A stretch of 64,000 nucleotides of DNA from Prorocentrum cordatum (GCA_963575745.1 CAUYUJ010014358.1:220319-284318), one strand, 5' to 3'. Counted from the first letter of the stretch, positions 29,468 to 38,010 are shown. Numbers and translations are program-made. Notes: generated by a model not told the origin, from the sequence alone.

Positions 29468-31294
29468 TCACCGCTCGTCCGCAACTGCGGCAGATCGCGG
29501 CTCTTCGTGCTTCCGCTTGCTCGCCCGACTTGCGCGTCCGTGGCCGACGAAGACGATGTTTTGGTGGATGCCCTCGCACCAGTGCGTGCTGAAGGTCTTC
29601 TCGTTGAGCTCCTTCTGAATGACCTTGCCGATTGGGGGCAGCGCTGCCAAGCCGAGCTTTTCTCTGACTCCGCTACTGCGGTCAGGGTCATCCTCCCACT
29701 TGGGCATGTACTTCGCTGGGACCCAGCGCCGAGAGATGATGGAGTCGCTTGTTCGATGCATCCAATCAGGGAGCCACTGGGGATCGTTCTTCGACGGCCT
29801 CCCTGCAAAATCCAGGTTGTAGTCCGCAATGCGCACGTCGCACGGGCCAATGGGGAGGACGTAATTCGGATGCATGACGCGTGTGCCCTCCACAATGCCT
29901 CCGAACAGGGCGGGTCCAGCCCTGAACACCACCCCCACCGGGCAGGTGTAGCTGGCTCCGCAACTGCGGCCAAATGCTGCGAGCTGCTCAGGCGGGATGT
30001 CAAACAGGCCGCACAAGAACCGCACATCATTTTTATGGATGGAAGCAACCGCGTCCTTGAAGAAACCTGGCTGCCACGCTGTTTGTTCTGTTTGCGTGAT
30101 CTTCTGTTGGAGACGTTCGGTGACTGCGTGTCTGGACACGACGGCAAAACGGATCACCGCGGCAGGATTCATGTCGGAGCCCTTCAGGCGAAAGCGCAGG
30201 ATCGTGACGGCGTGGGTGGCCCCAACAACATGACCCGCAACTGCGGTCTCTGCGATGATGTGCGGGCGCACGAGCACCACGCCCGTGTCTCTGAACAGGC
30301 CAACCGTCGTCCAGTAAGGCTCCGCGGTGTTGTTTTTCAAAGTGACAGCGTCTTCGACGGCAGTCCTGAGTCCAACGGGAACGTCGTAGCTGCAAGCGCC
30401 TTCGACGTTCCCCGTGCGGAACAGCTCGGGGTCCCATACGACGAAGACGACCGCCGCAGTTTGGTGCAAGATGCACCTGAAGACATCTTCCTTTGTTGCC
30501 ACCTTCGTGATGACCACCACGTTGAACACCAAAGCGATGGTGGACGGAACCCGATTGCCGTCTTCTGTACGAAGGAATCCTTCGTTCCACTTGGGGCGTT
30601 CCCCAAAGTAGTTTATCCCTGGAGGGGACCTGGTCCGCTGCTTCTTCCGCGGTGCTCCCGCATCTTCCCGCAACTGCGGTTCCGACGGAGGCCCCGCGCG
30701 ACCCCGCGACTGCGGTTCTGACAGCGGCGAGTCTTCCGTGGGAGGCGGCCTTTTCCTCGGCCGCGAATCGGCCGAGGCGGTTGTCTCGGCGGCTTTCTCC
30801 TGGGAGGCGGCCTCGTCTTCGGGTTGGGCGCCTCGTTTGGACTCGGCTGCGAGCAGCACGGCCGAGGGCGCGCTGCTCCCAGATGAGCCGCGCGCGGCAC
30901 CTGGCTCGCCGGCCACCCCCGCAACTGCGGTCTCGGTGGCGGCTCCCGTCACTGCTGGTTGGTCCTGCTGCTTCGTCGGCGTCTGCGCCCGAGGCCCCCA
31001 TTTTGCCTTGGGGGTCAAGTGCGCCCTGCGCAACTGCGCCTCTTCGCGCCTCCCACCAGCAGAGCTCCCACTCGCAGCGCTTATCGGCGGCGGCGGCCGA
31101 TATTCCCGCGAGGAGCTAGACGACTGCGGGGAGGCCTCGCGCGGCGGTCGCTCGGGGCTTCCGCAACTGCGGTCCTCCGTCGGCTCCGCGACTGCGGCAT
31201 CCGCGGCAGCCCCTTGCAGGCCGAACCTTTCCCGCAGTTGCTGCTTCAGCTCGGCGAACCGCTTGTCGACCTCGGCTTTGCGACCTGGGTCCAT
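29468..31294 (-). CDS. unrecognised protein of the giant transposon (608 aa)
   Basis: Start ATG at 31294 (MDPGRKAEVDKRF). Residues ~1-225 are disordered: Ser/Pro/Arg/Glu-rich with basic clusters (PRKRPPP, PRKKQRTRSPP) that could be nuclear localisation signals. Residues ~230-590 look globular, with alternating hydrophobic strands (STIALVFNVVVITKV, AAVVFVVWDPELFRTG, VVLVRPHIIAETAVAG) and a Trp-rich end (DPQWLPDWMHRTSD). The general strand pattern somewhat recalls the EEP-like neighbour at 17719-19797, but I see no catalytic set, so this is only a suggestion. 12-mer copies read as PQLR, AVA and RSCG. No family assigned. Confidence 0.55.
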   Translation of the reverse strand: MDPGRKAEVDKRFAELKQQLRERFGLQGAAADAAVAEPTEDRSCGSPERPPREASPQSSSSSREYRPPPPISAASGSSAGGRREEAQLRRAHLTPKAKWGPRAQTPTKQQDQPAVTGAATETAVAGVAGEPGAARGSSGSSAPSAVLLAAESKRGAQPEDEAASQEKAAETTASADSRPRKRPPPTEDSPLSEPQSRGRAGPPSEPQLREDAGAPRKKQRTRSPPGINYFGERPKWNEGFLRTEDGNRVPSTIALVFNVVVITKVATKEDVFRCILHQTAAVVFVVWDPELFRTGNVEGACSYDVPVGLRTAVEDAVTLKNNTAEPYWTTVGLFRDTGVVLVRPHIIAETAVAGHVVGATHAVTILRFRLKGSDMNPAAVIRFAVVSRHAVTERLQQKITQTEQTAWQPGFFKDAVASIHKNDVRFLCGLFDIPPEQLAAFGRSCGASYTCPVGVVFRAGPALFGGIVEGTRVMHPNYVLPIGPCDVRIADYNLDFAGRPSKNDPQWLPDWMHRTSDSIISRRWVPAKYMPKWEDDPDRSSGVREKLGLAALPPIGKVIQKELNEKTFSTHWCEGIHQNIVFVGHGRASRASKRKHEEPRSAAVADER

Positions 31295-31959
31295 GGCGTG
31301 GCCGCGCGCGGCCCCCGTCCGACGGGGGAACTGCGGCCGGCTTGGGAGAGGAAGGACAACGAGGGAGACGGCGGGGATGAGGACGAGGAAGGCGAAGAGG
31401 AGGATGGAGAGGACGCGACGGAAGAGGATGGCGCGAAGAGCTCAGACGAGGGTGAAAGGAGCAAGGGGACTGCGACGAGGATGACGGGGCAGAAACGGAG
31501 GAGGAGGAATCAACAAAGTCCGCAACTGCGGCCCTCGGGGGGGACTGCGACGAGGACGACGGGAAATGACTCGGCCAACGGAGGCGGGCTACGGCCAACG
31601 GAAGGAACTGCGACGAGGAGGAAAGGCGGAGGGAGGAGACTGCGACGAGGACGACGGGGAAGGGGCGACGAGGACGACGAACAACTGCGGATCCATCTGT
31701 TTAAGTACCTGTCTCCGCAACTGCGGCCGCGCTAATTAACGTCACGAGTGCTTCAACGGAGGTGATGCGCGCCCGAAGCACCTAATTACAGCGGTCAGTC
31801 GTGGGAGCGCCGCAACTGCGGCCAAGCTGTATGAAGTCGCTAGAAGGCAGCGCCGCAACTGCGGCCGAAAGCGCGCATAGTGAGTCAAACGAGCGCGGCG
31901 TCACGCGATCGGTCCCCGCAACTGCGGTTCCATGGCTGCGCAATCCCGCAACTGCGGTG
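31295..31959. other. spacer with GAGGAC repeats and 12-mers
   Basis: The left part is GAGGACGAC-rich with short copies of GGGGACTGCGACGAGGA. The right part (31700-31960) holds five exact 12-mers. No gene recognised. Confidence 0.6.
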
Positions 31960-33126
31960 TCAAGGCTGCGCGGACCACCGCGGTTGCAGCTGCGCCCCCT
32001 TGCTCGCGTCGAACCGCCCAGGATTCGGATGGGCGTGCAGCATCTTCCAGAACGTGAACGTTCCGTGGCCATCGCTCTTGCCGAGACCTGCCCTCGGGCC
32101 CCGCACGGGATGCGAGTGCGGCTCCACCTCATACGTGTTGAACTTCGGGCTAGACCAGGATGGGTGGACGCGAATGCCCGAGCCGTCGTCGCGGATGAGG
32201 ACGAAATCCCACTGGGGCAGAGGGATTCTTTGCGCCTGTCCTCTGTCCACCCCTTTCGTGTGCCTCATGTTGTCGAGACTGCTAGGGCACGGGCGGCACT
32301 CGCAGCGGACCAACCCGCGACTGCGGTCATTGTCAGGGCCGCACACGACGCGCAGCATTGTAGGTCCATCCATCTGCGCGACCATCTCCAGCCAAGACCA
32401 CGGCACTTTGACAGTGTGGTCCCAGTCCCAATCCCTGTTGTCCTGCGCCTTCCCCTTTGCGCGGTACTTAAGGATCTTCGAAATTTCCTCCGCAACTGCG
32501 GTACCTCCGAAGACGGGCGTGCGGCTGCCGAAAGGGTTTTCTCGGTCTTCGTACTCGTCTCGGAACCACTTCAAGGCCGCGTTGTGCTGCTTATAATTGC
32601 CGTTCCAGTTCGCCCTGAAGTTCTCGAAGAATTCCAACTTGAAAATTGGCAGCGGCTCATTGCGCACAATTTGAAACAGCGCAACTGCGCCTTGTTCTTC
32701 GCGCCCTGGGGGAAGCAGGGGACCGCCTCCTTTGCCCGCCGCTGTTGCGGCCGCGGGCTCCGCGGCAGGAGAACCTGCCGAGGCACTCGAGCGGCCACCT
32801 TCCCATGCATTCCACCAGCCACCCTCGTCGTCCCACCAGCGGGCGCCCTCCATTCCCCAACCCTCGCATCCGTTGCCGCCCCATCCGCCGCCCTCCCATC
32901 CGCGACTGCGGTCACTTCCGTCGCCGCCATCCTGCGCTTTTCCTCTCCATCCGCCAAGAGAATCTCCGCCGCCCCAGCCGCCACTGCGGTCACCTCCGCC
33001 GCCGTATCCGCCACTGCGGCCGCCCCAACCCCCACTTGTTCCCCAACCGCCGCCGCTGCTCTTTGAAGAATCCGCAACTGCGGCCCGTGTTTCCTCTTCC
33101 GCTTTGTCATCCCACCCTGCACGCAT
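31960..33126 (-). CDS. unrecognised Gly/Trp-rich protein of the giant transposon (388 aa)
   Basis: The start at 33126 (MRAGWDDK) is preferred. The frame is open to 33330, but the extra N-terminus, including a leucine run, is translated GGA microsatellite. Residues ~20-130 are Gly/Trp-rich (SGGWGGRSGGYGGGG), and several 12-mers read RSGG or RSRG within this tract. Residues ~150-388 look globular: FKLEFFENFRANWNGNYKQH, WDFVLIRDDGSGIRVHPSW, and a C-terminal THIS-like 'SDGHGTFTFWKMLHAHPN'. No domain recognised. As the gene furthest right, it would be the first transcribed from the right end. Confidence 0.55.
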   Translation of the reverse strand: MRAGWDDKAEEETRAAVADSSKSSGGGWGTSGGWGGRSGGYGGGGDRSGGWGGGDSLGGWRGKAQDGGDGSDRSRGWEGGGWGGNGCEGWGMEGARWWDDEGGWWNAWEGGRSSASAGSPAAEPAAATAAGKGGGPLLPPGREEQGAVALFQIVRNEPLPIFKLEFFENFRANWNGNYKQHNAALKWFRDEYEDRENPFGSRTPVFGGTAVAEEISKILKYRAKGKAQDNRDWDWDHTVKVPWSWLEMVAQMDGPTMLRVVCGPDNDRSRGLVRCECRPCPSSLDNMRHTKGVDRGQAQRIPLPQWDFVLIRDDGSGIRVHPSWSSPKFNTYEVEPHSHPVRGPRAGLGKSDGHGTFTFWKMLHAHPNPGRFDASKGAQLQPRWSAQP

Positions 33127-33469
33127 CTCTGCCCCGACTGCAGGCCGCGGAGGCGGGCGCGAGCCCGCCCAACCGCCGTGAAACCTACCGTCGGCGCGGG
33201 CTTGAGCCGAACGTGCATGGAGGAGGAGGATGAGGAGGAGGAGGGTGAATGTGAGGAGGATGATGCGTTCCTGGGAGGTGTGCCTTCGCGTGCAACACAA
33301 GAGCCCTGAGAATTCCTGAGGCCCCTCCAACAGCCAAGGACGCGGATGACAAGAAAGTCGAGAAGATTGGGAACCGATTGAGGATTAAGAGGCGTGCGAC
33401 GAAAGGGATGATGATGACGAAGAGGAAGATCAGTGAAGGGGAGGAGCGGACAGGAATTATGGAGGAGTG

Positions 33470-33760
33470 ATAGCAGAGGAGGAAGAGGGGGAAGGGGGAG
33501 GAGGAGGAGGAGGAGGAGGAGGGAGAGGAAAAGGGGGAGGAGGAGGAGGAGGAAGAAGGTGAGGAGGAGGAAGGAGGAGGAGGAGGGAGGAGGAGGAGGA
33601 AGAGGAGGAGGAGGACGACGACGACGAGGAGGAGGAGGAGGAGGAGAGGGAGAAGGAGAACGGGGACAGGAGGACAAGGACGGAGAAATATAACAAATGA
33701 GGGGGAGGAGGCGGAGGAGGAGGAGGACGAGGAGGAGAAGCAGGAAGAGGAGGAGGAGAG
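33470..33760. repeat. (GGA)n microsatellite inside the transposon's right end
   Basis: Polypurine tract with a GACGAC interruption at 33613-33627. 33760-33900 is non-repetitive with no gene. Confidence 0.9.
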
Positions 33761-33906
33761 GGGGGAGGAAGAGTGCGCGTGAGACTGGGAGAACGAGGTA
33801 ATTAATTAGAGAGGGAACGGGGGAGGAGGGAGGACAAGGAAGAGCATACAGCGACGAGAAGAGGAGAAGGAACAGACGAAGGCTCCTGCTGATCGCATTT
33901 CCGCAT

Positions 33907-33979
33907 CGTTCAAAGCAGTGCCGGGGCACTGCTTTGAACGACTGGTGATGTTCAAAGCAGTTCCCCGGCACTGTGTTCC
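33907..33979. repeat. paired subterminal palindromes, right end
   Basis: 33907-33940 is a full copy (CGTTCAAAGCAGTGCC / GGCACTGCTTTGAACG). 33951-33978 is a decayed copy (TTCAAAGCAGTTCC / GGCACTGTGTT). This mirrors the pair at the left end. Confidence 0.85.
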
Positions 33980-33980
33980 A

Positions 33981-34007
33981 TCGTCGCCGTTATAAGGGCT
34001 ATTGGAT
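33981..34007 (-). repeat. right terminal inverted repeat
   Basis: TCGTCGCCGTTATAAGGGCT then ATTGGAT, the inverse of the left repeat with two mismatches. Followed by the TA duplication at 34008-34009. Confidence 0.9.
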
Positions 34008-35477
34008 TACGCGCTGGACTCTGCAGCCGTCTCTCTACTTTTTCCCGCCGATGTCCCTCCGCCACTACCTCCTCCTCTCCCTGCGCTGCCTGAATGGCCA
34101 TTCCAACCAGAGGAGTATTCTGGTCTAGCGACCAGAGAAATTCCAGCCCGTATAAGGCGCAAGGAAATTTTCATCCTCAATCTTTTCTCTGGCCGCAGGC
34201 GCGAAGGGGATATCCAGCATCGCCTGGAATCTTTTACGCCTGACCCCTCCATAGAGGTACATATACTGTCGGTCGATATTGCTATCGACCCCGACTTGGG
34301 CGATCTCACCAAGTCGGAGACCATTAAGCTCTGGCAACAACATATTTATGCCGGCAGAGTGGTTGTTTCAGGTGGGGGCCCGCCGTGCGAAACCTTTTGC
34401 GCGGCCCGATGGAAGCCCAACGGGCCACCGCCGCTGCGCACTGCCGAGCACTACTGGGGCATCCCCAACGCAACTCCCAAGCAATCCCGCCAATTGCAGA
34501 TTGCCAACTTGCTACTCGCCTCATTGGTTCTTCTTTTTGCCGCTCATTTGGAAATGGGCACCTCGGCATGGATGGAACATCCATGCCCTGCCCACTGGGA
34601 ACCCAGGGCACAGCCTAGCTGGATTTGGAGACCTTTAATGGCCCTGGCTGCTGCTCCGGCTGTCCGCACCACGGACATCGACCAGTGCATGTTCCAACCG
34701 TCTTGCCGACCTCCTAACGAATTCGGCAAAGCCCCCGCGCGCTTGCTATCGCTACGCCTTCCCTCGCTCCCAGAGCTCCTAAATAACCGTCCCCAAGGGA
34801 CCAAGTGCACGCACCCACGGGGGTCACATCGTACACTTCTAGGTAAGGACGAGAATGACCGCTTTTTCACTGCTGACAAAAAGACCTATCCTTCTGCCCT
34901 TTGCGAATGTCTCGCCCAGGCTATATATCAGGACGTCATTTTACCATTGGTTGACGACCCACAGGATCCTCTTCCCCAGTCGGACCCCTCGGTCCTGGCT
35001 CCCCTCCTCCGCTTCTCCGCTTCCATGACCAGCGACTTTTGGCTAGGCCCCGACTTTGTTGATTCCTCCGCCCCTCGCACCCGTGCCAAGGTAGATGGGG
35101 AGCTGGACCGCTTCCGCAGGCTTTTGGCTCTCTCCAGGCCCCGCGAGCCGCGGCGCCATAGCGACCTCCCCGCAGAGGCTCACGAGCAGCCTGATCCCGC
35201 AGATCAGGACTCGGAAGCGGAACAAGAGGCCATGCACTTTTTGGGCACAGCCCCCATTTTTCCCTCCACCCTCCCTCCGCCGCCACCCCCGCCTTCCCTA
35301 ACTCTGGATCAGAAAAGGCGCATCCAGTGCAATAGGGAGCGGGCCAGGCAAATCAGGGCCGAACGTTCCCGTCAAGCGGCACGACCCGTCCCGCTCACGG
35401 GAATTTCCTTCTCTCACATGTGGCACCCCGCCTCGCCCGCCCCGCAGGACTTCAACGCCGACATCTTCGACGCTTAG
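34008..35477 (+). CDS. LINE-A ORF2 C-terminal part: cytosine-methyltransferase-like domain
   Basis: About 489 codons in the LINE-A ORF2 frame, resuming at the TAC codon split by the transposon. There is no ATG at its start, as expected for an interrupted exon. Residues ~45-130 resemble the N-terminal half of C5-cytosine DNA methyltransferases: a FILNLFSGRRREGD segment like the AdoMet-binding FxGxG motif I, an acidic strand LSVDIAID, and GGGPPCETFCAARW like the catalytic PPCxxFS motif IV. 'AWMEHPCPAHW' may stand for the ENV/motif VI strand. The glycine pattern of motif I is poor, so activity is uncertain. The last ~130 residues are Pro-rich. Cytosine methyltransferases carried by dinoflagellate retroelements have been reported, which fits. 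A different AdoMet-dependent fold is possible. Confidence 0.6.
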   Translation, partial: YALDSAAVSLLFPADVPPPLPPPLPALPEWPFQPEEYSGLATREIPARIRRKEIFILNLFSGRRREGDIQHRLESFTPDPSIEVHILSVDIAIDPDLGDLTKSETIKLWQQHIYAGRVVVSGGGPPCETFCAARWKPNGPPPLRTAEHYWGIPNATPKQSRQLQIANLLLASLVLLFAAHLEMGTSAWMEHPCPAHWEPRAQPSWIWRPLMALAAAPAVRTTDIDQCMFQPSCRPPNEFGKAPARLLSLRLPSLPELLNNRPQGTKCTHPRGSHRTLLGKDENDRFFTADKKTYPSALCECLAQAIYQDVILPLVDDPQDPLPQSDPSVLAPLLRFSASMTSDFWLGPDFVDSSAPRTRAKVDGELDRFRRLLALSRPREPRRHSDLPAEAHEQPDPADQDSEAEQEAMHFLGTAPIFPSTLPPPPPPPSLTLDQKRRIQCNRERARQIRAERSRQAARPVPLTGISFSHMWHPASPAPQDFNADIFDA

Positions 35478-35491
35478 CTGGCATCCCTCCC

Positions 35492-36784
35492 ATGTCCAGA
35501 CGGCCATGGGTGCTGGTGCCGCGTGAAGCCAGGCCTAAGCATCCCCCACCGGGCCAATTTCGGTCCGCCTCAGCTCCTCCACCCCTCCTTTCGCCTGCCC
35601 AATTCGCCCAGGTAGCCAAAGCGGTGCAGCGCTCTCTGTCCAGCACCCCACCTGCCCCAGATCCCCCGCGGCCGCCTGGCGATTTCAGCGGCCCCCCCAT
35701 GGGTCGAGGCAGGCACATTTACGGGGCCACTTTTCGTCCTCCGCCACCTCCGCCAGCCTTGCCTCCCTTGCCGCCCCCAGAGCATCCCAGGGTGCCTGCT
35801 AAAGCAGCCATTCCGGAAGGCTGGATAGGCCAGGCAGCTTCTCCTTTTTCTCCACCCCTTTCAGCGTGCACCTCGCCTCCACCCCTGCGCGAGCCTCGCA
35901 AACAGTCCCGCAAAGCTGCGCCATTCAAGAGCCAGCCAAGCAAGCCTTCTAGTCCCCCAGCATCGCCTAGAAGGCTGGATCAGGTGGACGACGCCTCATA
36001 TTCCTCTGCCTCCTCACCATTTCCTCCGCTCGACTCTCCAGAGCCGGCGGAACAGTCAGTTGCGCCCCGCGCCTCTGCAACTCGCAAGCGCAAGCAGGTC
36101 TCATTTGCGGACGAGTTCACGGCCAAGCCCCCCAAGGTGGCCCATAATTCGCGCTTACGCAACGAGCCGCGCAAAAGCGCGCTCAAACAGTCTGCGCCAA
36201 TACGCAGGGAATCTGCTGAGGCACATAGCAGCCCGCAGGAGTCCCTCGGCACGCAGACACCTCCAGCCTCTCCTCCCCCTAGGCACCATAGAGCTCGCAA
36301 GGCCAAGGCGCACCGCGCGGCCCATGCAGCACAGCGCTCACGTTCGCCTGCCAAAGCGTCTGATGCAGCCTCGGACGAGCAGCCTATGCCACAGCGCCGA
36401 GATCCAGTAGAGGCTCAAAGCAGCCCGCAGGATTCCCACGGCCCGGCCTCGTCACCAGCCTCACCTCCTACAAGGCATCACAAGGCTCGTAAGTCTCACC
36501 ATTCTGGCCATGTAGCTACGCGCCTGCCGCCTACAGTCGCAGCTGCAGCTGCGTCAGCCGCAGCAGCGGACGAACAGCGCAGCGCATTTCTCAAGGAGCA
36601 CGAGAATAAAATTGCTCAGCTCAAAGAAGAGCATAGGCAGGACCAGCTCCGTATCGACAGGATACACAGGGAGCGCCTTAAGATGCAGTTGCGAGATGGC
36701 GAAAGCCTCTCGCATTGCGGTCAGCGTCTGTCGCCCAGGAGGCCGCGCAAACCTCATGAAGGAGGTGAGGCTGCCAGGCGCTAG
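35492..36784 (+). CDS. LINE-A ORF3: Pro/Ser-rich protein with C-terminal coiled coil
   Basis: 430 aa from the ATG 14 bases after the ORF2 stop; the frame is open upstream but overlaps ORF2. Residues 1-330 are Pro/Ser/Ala-rich and basic, with two internal repeats of a 'SSPQ(E/D)S.G....PASPP.RHH(R/K)ARK' unit (near residues 248 and 310). Residues ~355-400 form a charged coiled coil (EHENKIAQLKEEHRQDQLR). No enzyme domain. A structural or nucleic-acid-binding role is possible but not shown. The close spacing places it in a polycistronic set with ORFs 4-6. Confidence 0.6.
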   Translation: MSRRPWVLVPREARPKHPPPGQFRSASAPPPLLSPAQFAQVAKAVQRSLSSTPPAPDPPRPPGDFSGPPMGRGRHIYGATFRPPPPPPALPPLPPPEHPRVPAKAAIPEGWIGQAASPFSPPLSACTSPPPLREPRKQSRKAAPFKSQPSKPSSPPASPRRLDQVDDASYSSASSPFPPLDSPEPAEQSVAPRASATRKRKQVSFADEFTAKPPKVAHNSRLRNEPRKSALKQSAPIRRESAEAHSSPQESLGTQTPPASPPPRHHRARKAKAHRAAHAAQRSRSPAKASDAASDEQPMPQRRDPVEAQSSPQDSHGPASSPASPPTRHHKARKSHHSGHVATRLPPTVAAAAASAAAADEQRSAFLKEHENKIAQLKEEHRQDQLRIDRIHRERLKMQLRDGESLSHCGQRLSPRRPRKPHEGGEAARR

Positions 36785-36874
36785 ACCCTTGCCAGGCAGC
36801 TAGCCCCCAGCCTAAGCCTAACCTCTCCCTCTTTCCTCTATAAGCTCCCCTTCCTGCCTCATCCCCATCAGGCC

Positions 36875-37567
36875 ATGAGGAGCGAGCCCAATATCCTGGA
36901 CAACGCCGATGCAGACGAGGACGTGCCCGCTGCTGAGGTGTACCCCGGGCAACAATTAGACCCGCGAAGCATCGCGCATCCAGCCTCTCGCTTGACTTCC
37001 TTATGGAAGCATCTAGCTGAACGGCTTCTTTTGGCTCACCAGCAAGTCTACCGCTTTCTCAGCGGCGGCGCAAGGCGCCACGCACTCATTCTGTCTCCCA
37101 CCACGGTGTGCCAGCATAATGCGGCACCCCAGTGGCAAGCCACATGGCAGCTCGAGAGCGGGCCGCCCGCATGGCCACACGCGCGCTCCTTCGTGGGCCC
37201 TCTGCTTCACTTAGATTTGCCCACGGCCGTTAATCGCACACTCGAGCGCTGGCATGGCCGCTGGCGCGAGGCCAACTCCCCCAACCTACTCCACATCTAC
37301 CCCCAATGTGCTGCGGGGGACGGTCCCTACGATGCCCGTTTCTCACCCACCATAGGGCTAGTTTCAGTTTACGTGCCGAACCAACTTTTTCTGGTCCTAC
37401 TTCAATCGGGGGCCTGGGAGCAGGCCTCCCTCAGCCCTCACAGGCTTTTGCAGGATGCAGCGGCCGGCAGCCCCATCCTTATAGACTTCCAGGCCATGAT
37501 CATGGTTCGGCCATTCTGCCTCCCGTTGTCCCACCTCGCTCGAATCCTCCGCCTCCCCGAACCCTAA
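36875..37567 (+). CDS. LINE-A ORF4, unknown (230 aa)
   Basis: Starts in the context CAGGCCATGAGG after a pyrimidine-rich stretch (36822-36870), which looks like a splice-acceptor region. The protein is globular in composition with many Trp/His/Leu residues (WQATWQLESGPPAWPHAR, VYVPNQLFLVLLQSGAWEQ). No family recognised. Confidence 0.6.
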   Translation: MRSEPNILDNADADEDVPAAEVYPGQQLDPRSIAHPASRLTSLWKHLAERLLLAHQQVYRFLSGGARRHALILSPTTVCQHNAAPQWQATWQLESGPPAWPHARSFVGPLLHLDLPTAVNRTLERWHGRWREANSPNLLHIYPQCAAGDGPYDARFSPTIGLVSVYVPNQLFLVLLQSGAWEQASLSPHRLLQDAAAGSPILIDFQAMIMVRPFCLPLSHLARILRLPEP

Positions 37568-37578
37568 GCCCTCAGGCC

Positions 37579-38010
37579 ATGCCGACCCCAGAGGCGCAGC
37601 ACCTGCCGCAGTTCGAGCACGGTGACTTCCGCTGCGCCCCCACTGAAGCAGCGCCACCACCGCCTACAGCAGTGCAGTGGATGGTAGTGATAACGACAGG
37701 CCCCATTTCGCTTTGGTCCCCACTGCCCATCAATGTAGGGCTCCTAATGGAGCAATTCCATGGGCAGGAGACCAGGCTGCCATCCTCTGTGGAAAGGCCG
37801 CGCATTTTTCACCTCTCCATCCTTCAGGAGATGGATGCACGGCCCATCCTATTTGGCACGGGCATACCCTACCGCACCGGTCTTGCGCTGCGGGTCAACA
37901 TGCGTAGCGGCAACATCCTCATCCCTATAGACTCCGCACCAGGCCAGGCGTGCATCAGTCGGCCAGTCAGGAGGGTCCTCCTCACACAGATGCTAGCACA
38001 GGCCAGCTAG
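37579..38010 (+). CDS. LINE-A ORF5, unknown (143 aa)
   Basis: Begins 11 bases after the ORF4 stop in the identical context CAGGCCATG, again after a C/T-rich stretch. The frame is open further upstream but overlaps ORF4. Beta-rich composition (WMVVITTGPISLW, LALRVNMRSGNILIPID). No family recognised. Confidence 0.55.
   Translation: MPTPEAQHLPQFEHGDFRCAPTEAAPPPPTAVQWMVVITTGPISLWSPLPINVGLLMEQFHGQETRLPSSVERPRIFHLSILQEMDARPILFGTGIPYRTGLALRVNMRSGNILIPIDSAPGQACISRPVRRVLLTQMLAQAS

Larger units (their letters stand above)
17760..33083 (-). repeat. dispersed 12-mer family CCGCAGTNGCGG (transposon-specific)
   Basis: By eye I count about 48 copies with N=T (CCGCAACTGCGG on plus) between 17760 and 33083, plus about 20 with N=G, C or A. 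There are also a few imperfect ones and two AATT-loop copies near 18774 and 23690. Every copy has the same orientation: the invariant loop AGT is on the genes' coding strand. They occur inside all six genes and in the spacers, about one per 200 bp. Coding copies use all three frames, giving PQLR, AVA or R-S-(C/G/R/S)-G. Twelve bases keep any frame open. As RNA the motif is CCGC-AGUN-GCGG, a 4-bp stem with an AGUN tetraloop. I saw no exact copy outside the transposon. Dense clusters lie at 28680-28790, 29270-29490 and 31800-31960. Confidence 0.9.
17594..34007 (-). mobile_element. 16.4-kb pogo/Tc1-type DNA transposon with six minus-strand genes
   Basis: Bounded by 27-bp terminal inverted repeats (25 of 27 identical) with flanking TA duplications. 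Removing the element and one TA rejoins a GAT-TAC coding frame of LINE-A without gain or loss of a base, which fixes the ends to the nucleotide. It contains a 1371-aa DDE transposase whose family inserts at TA, an EEP-like protein, and four unrecognised proteins, all on minus. It also holds paired palindromes at both ends and the centre, and a dispersed 12-mer motif. Typical pogo/mariner elements are 1-5 kb, so this is exceptionally large. All six frames are open and both ends are intact, so it may be a recent and possibly active copy. Whether the cargo moves routinely needs other copies. Confidence 0.9.

Noticed and set aside
17760-33083. CRISPR-like array
   Set aside because: Copies of the 12-mer are irregularly spaced, lie inside genes and have no uniform spacers. 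The organism is eukaryotic.
17594-34007. Viral or Polinton/Maverick-type element
   Set aside because: No DNA polymerase, integrase, capsid or packaging ATPase motif was seen. The transposase, TA duplication and 27-bp ends point to the pogo/Tc1 group.
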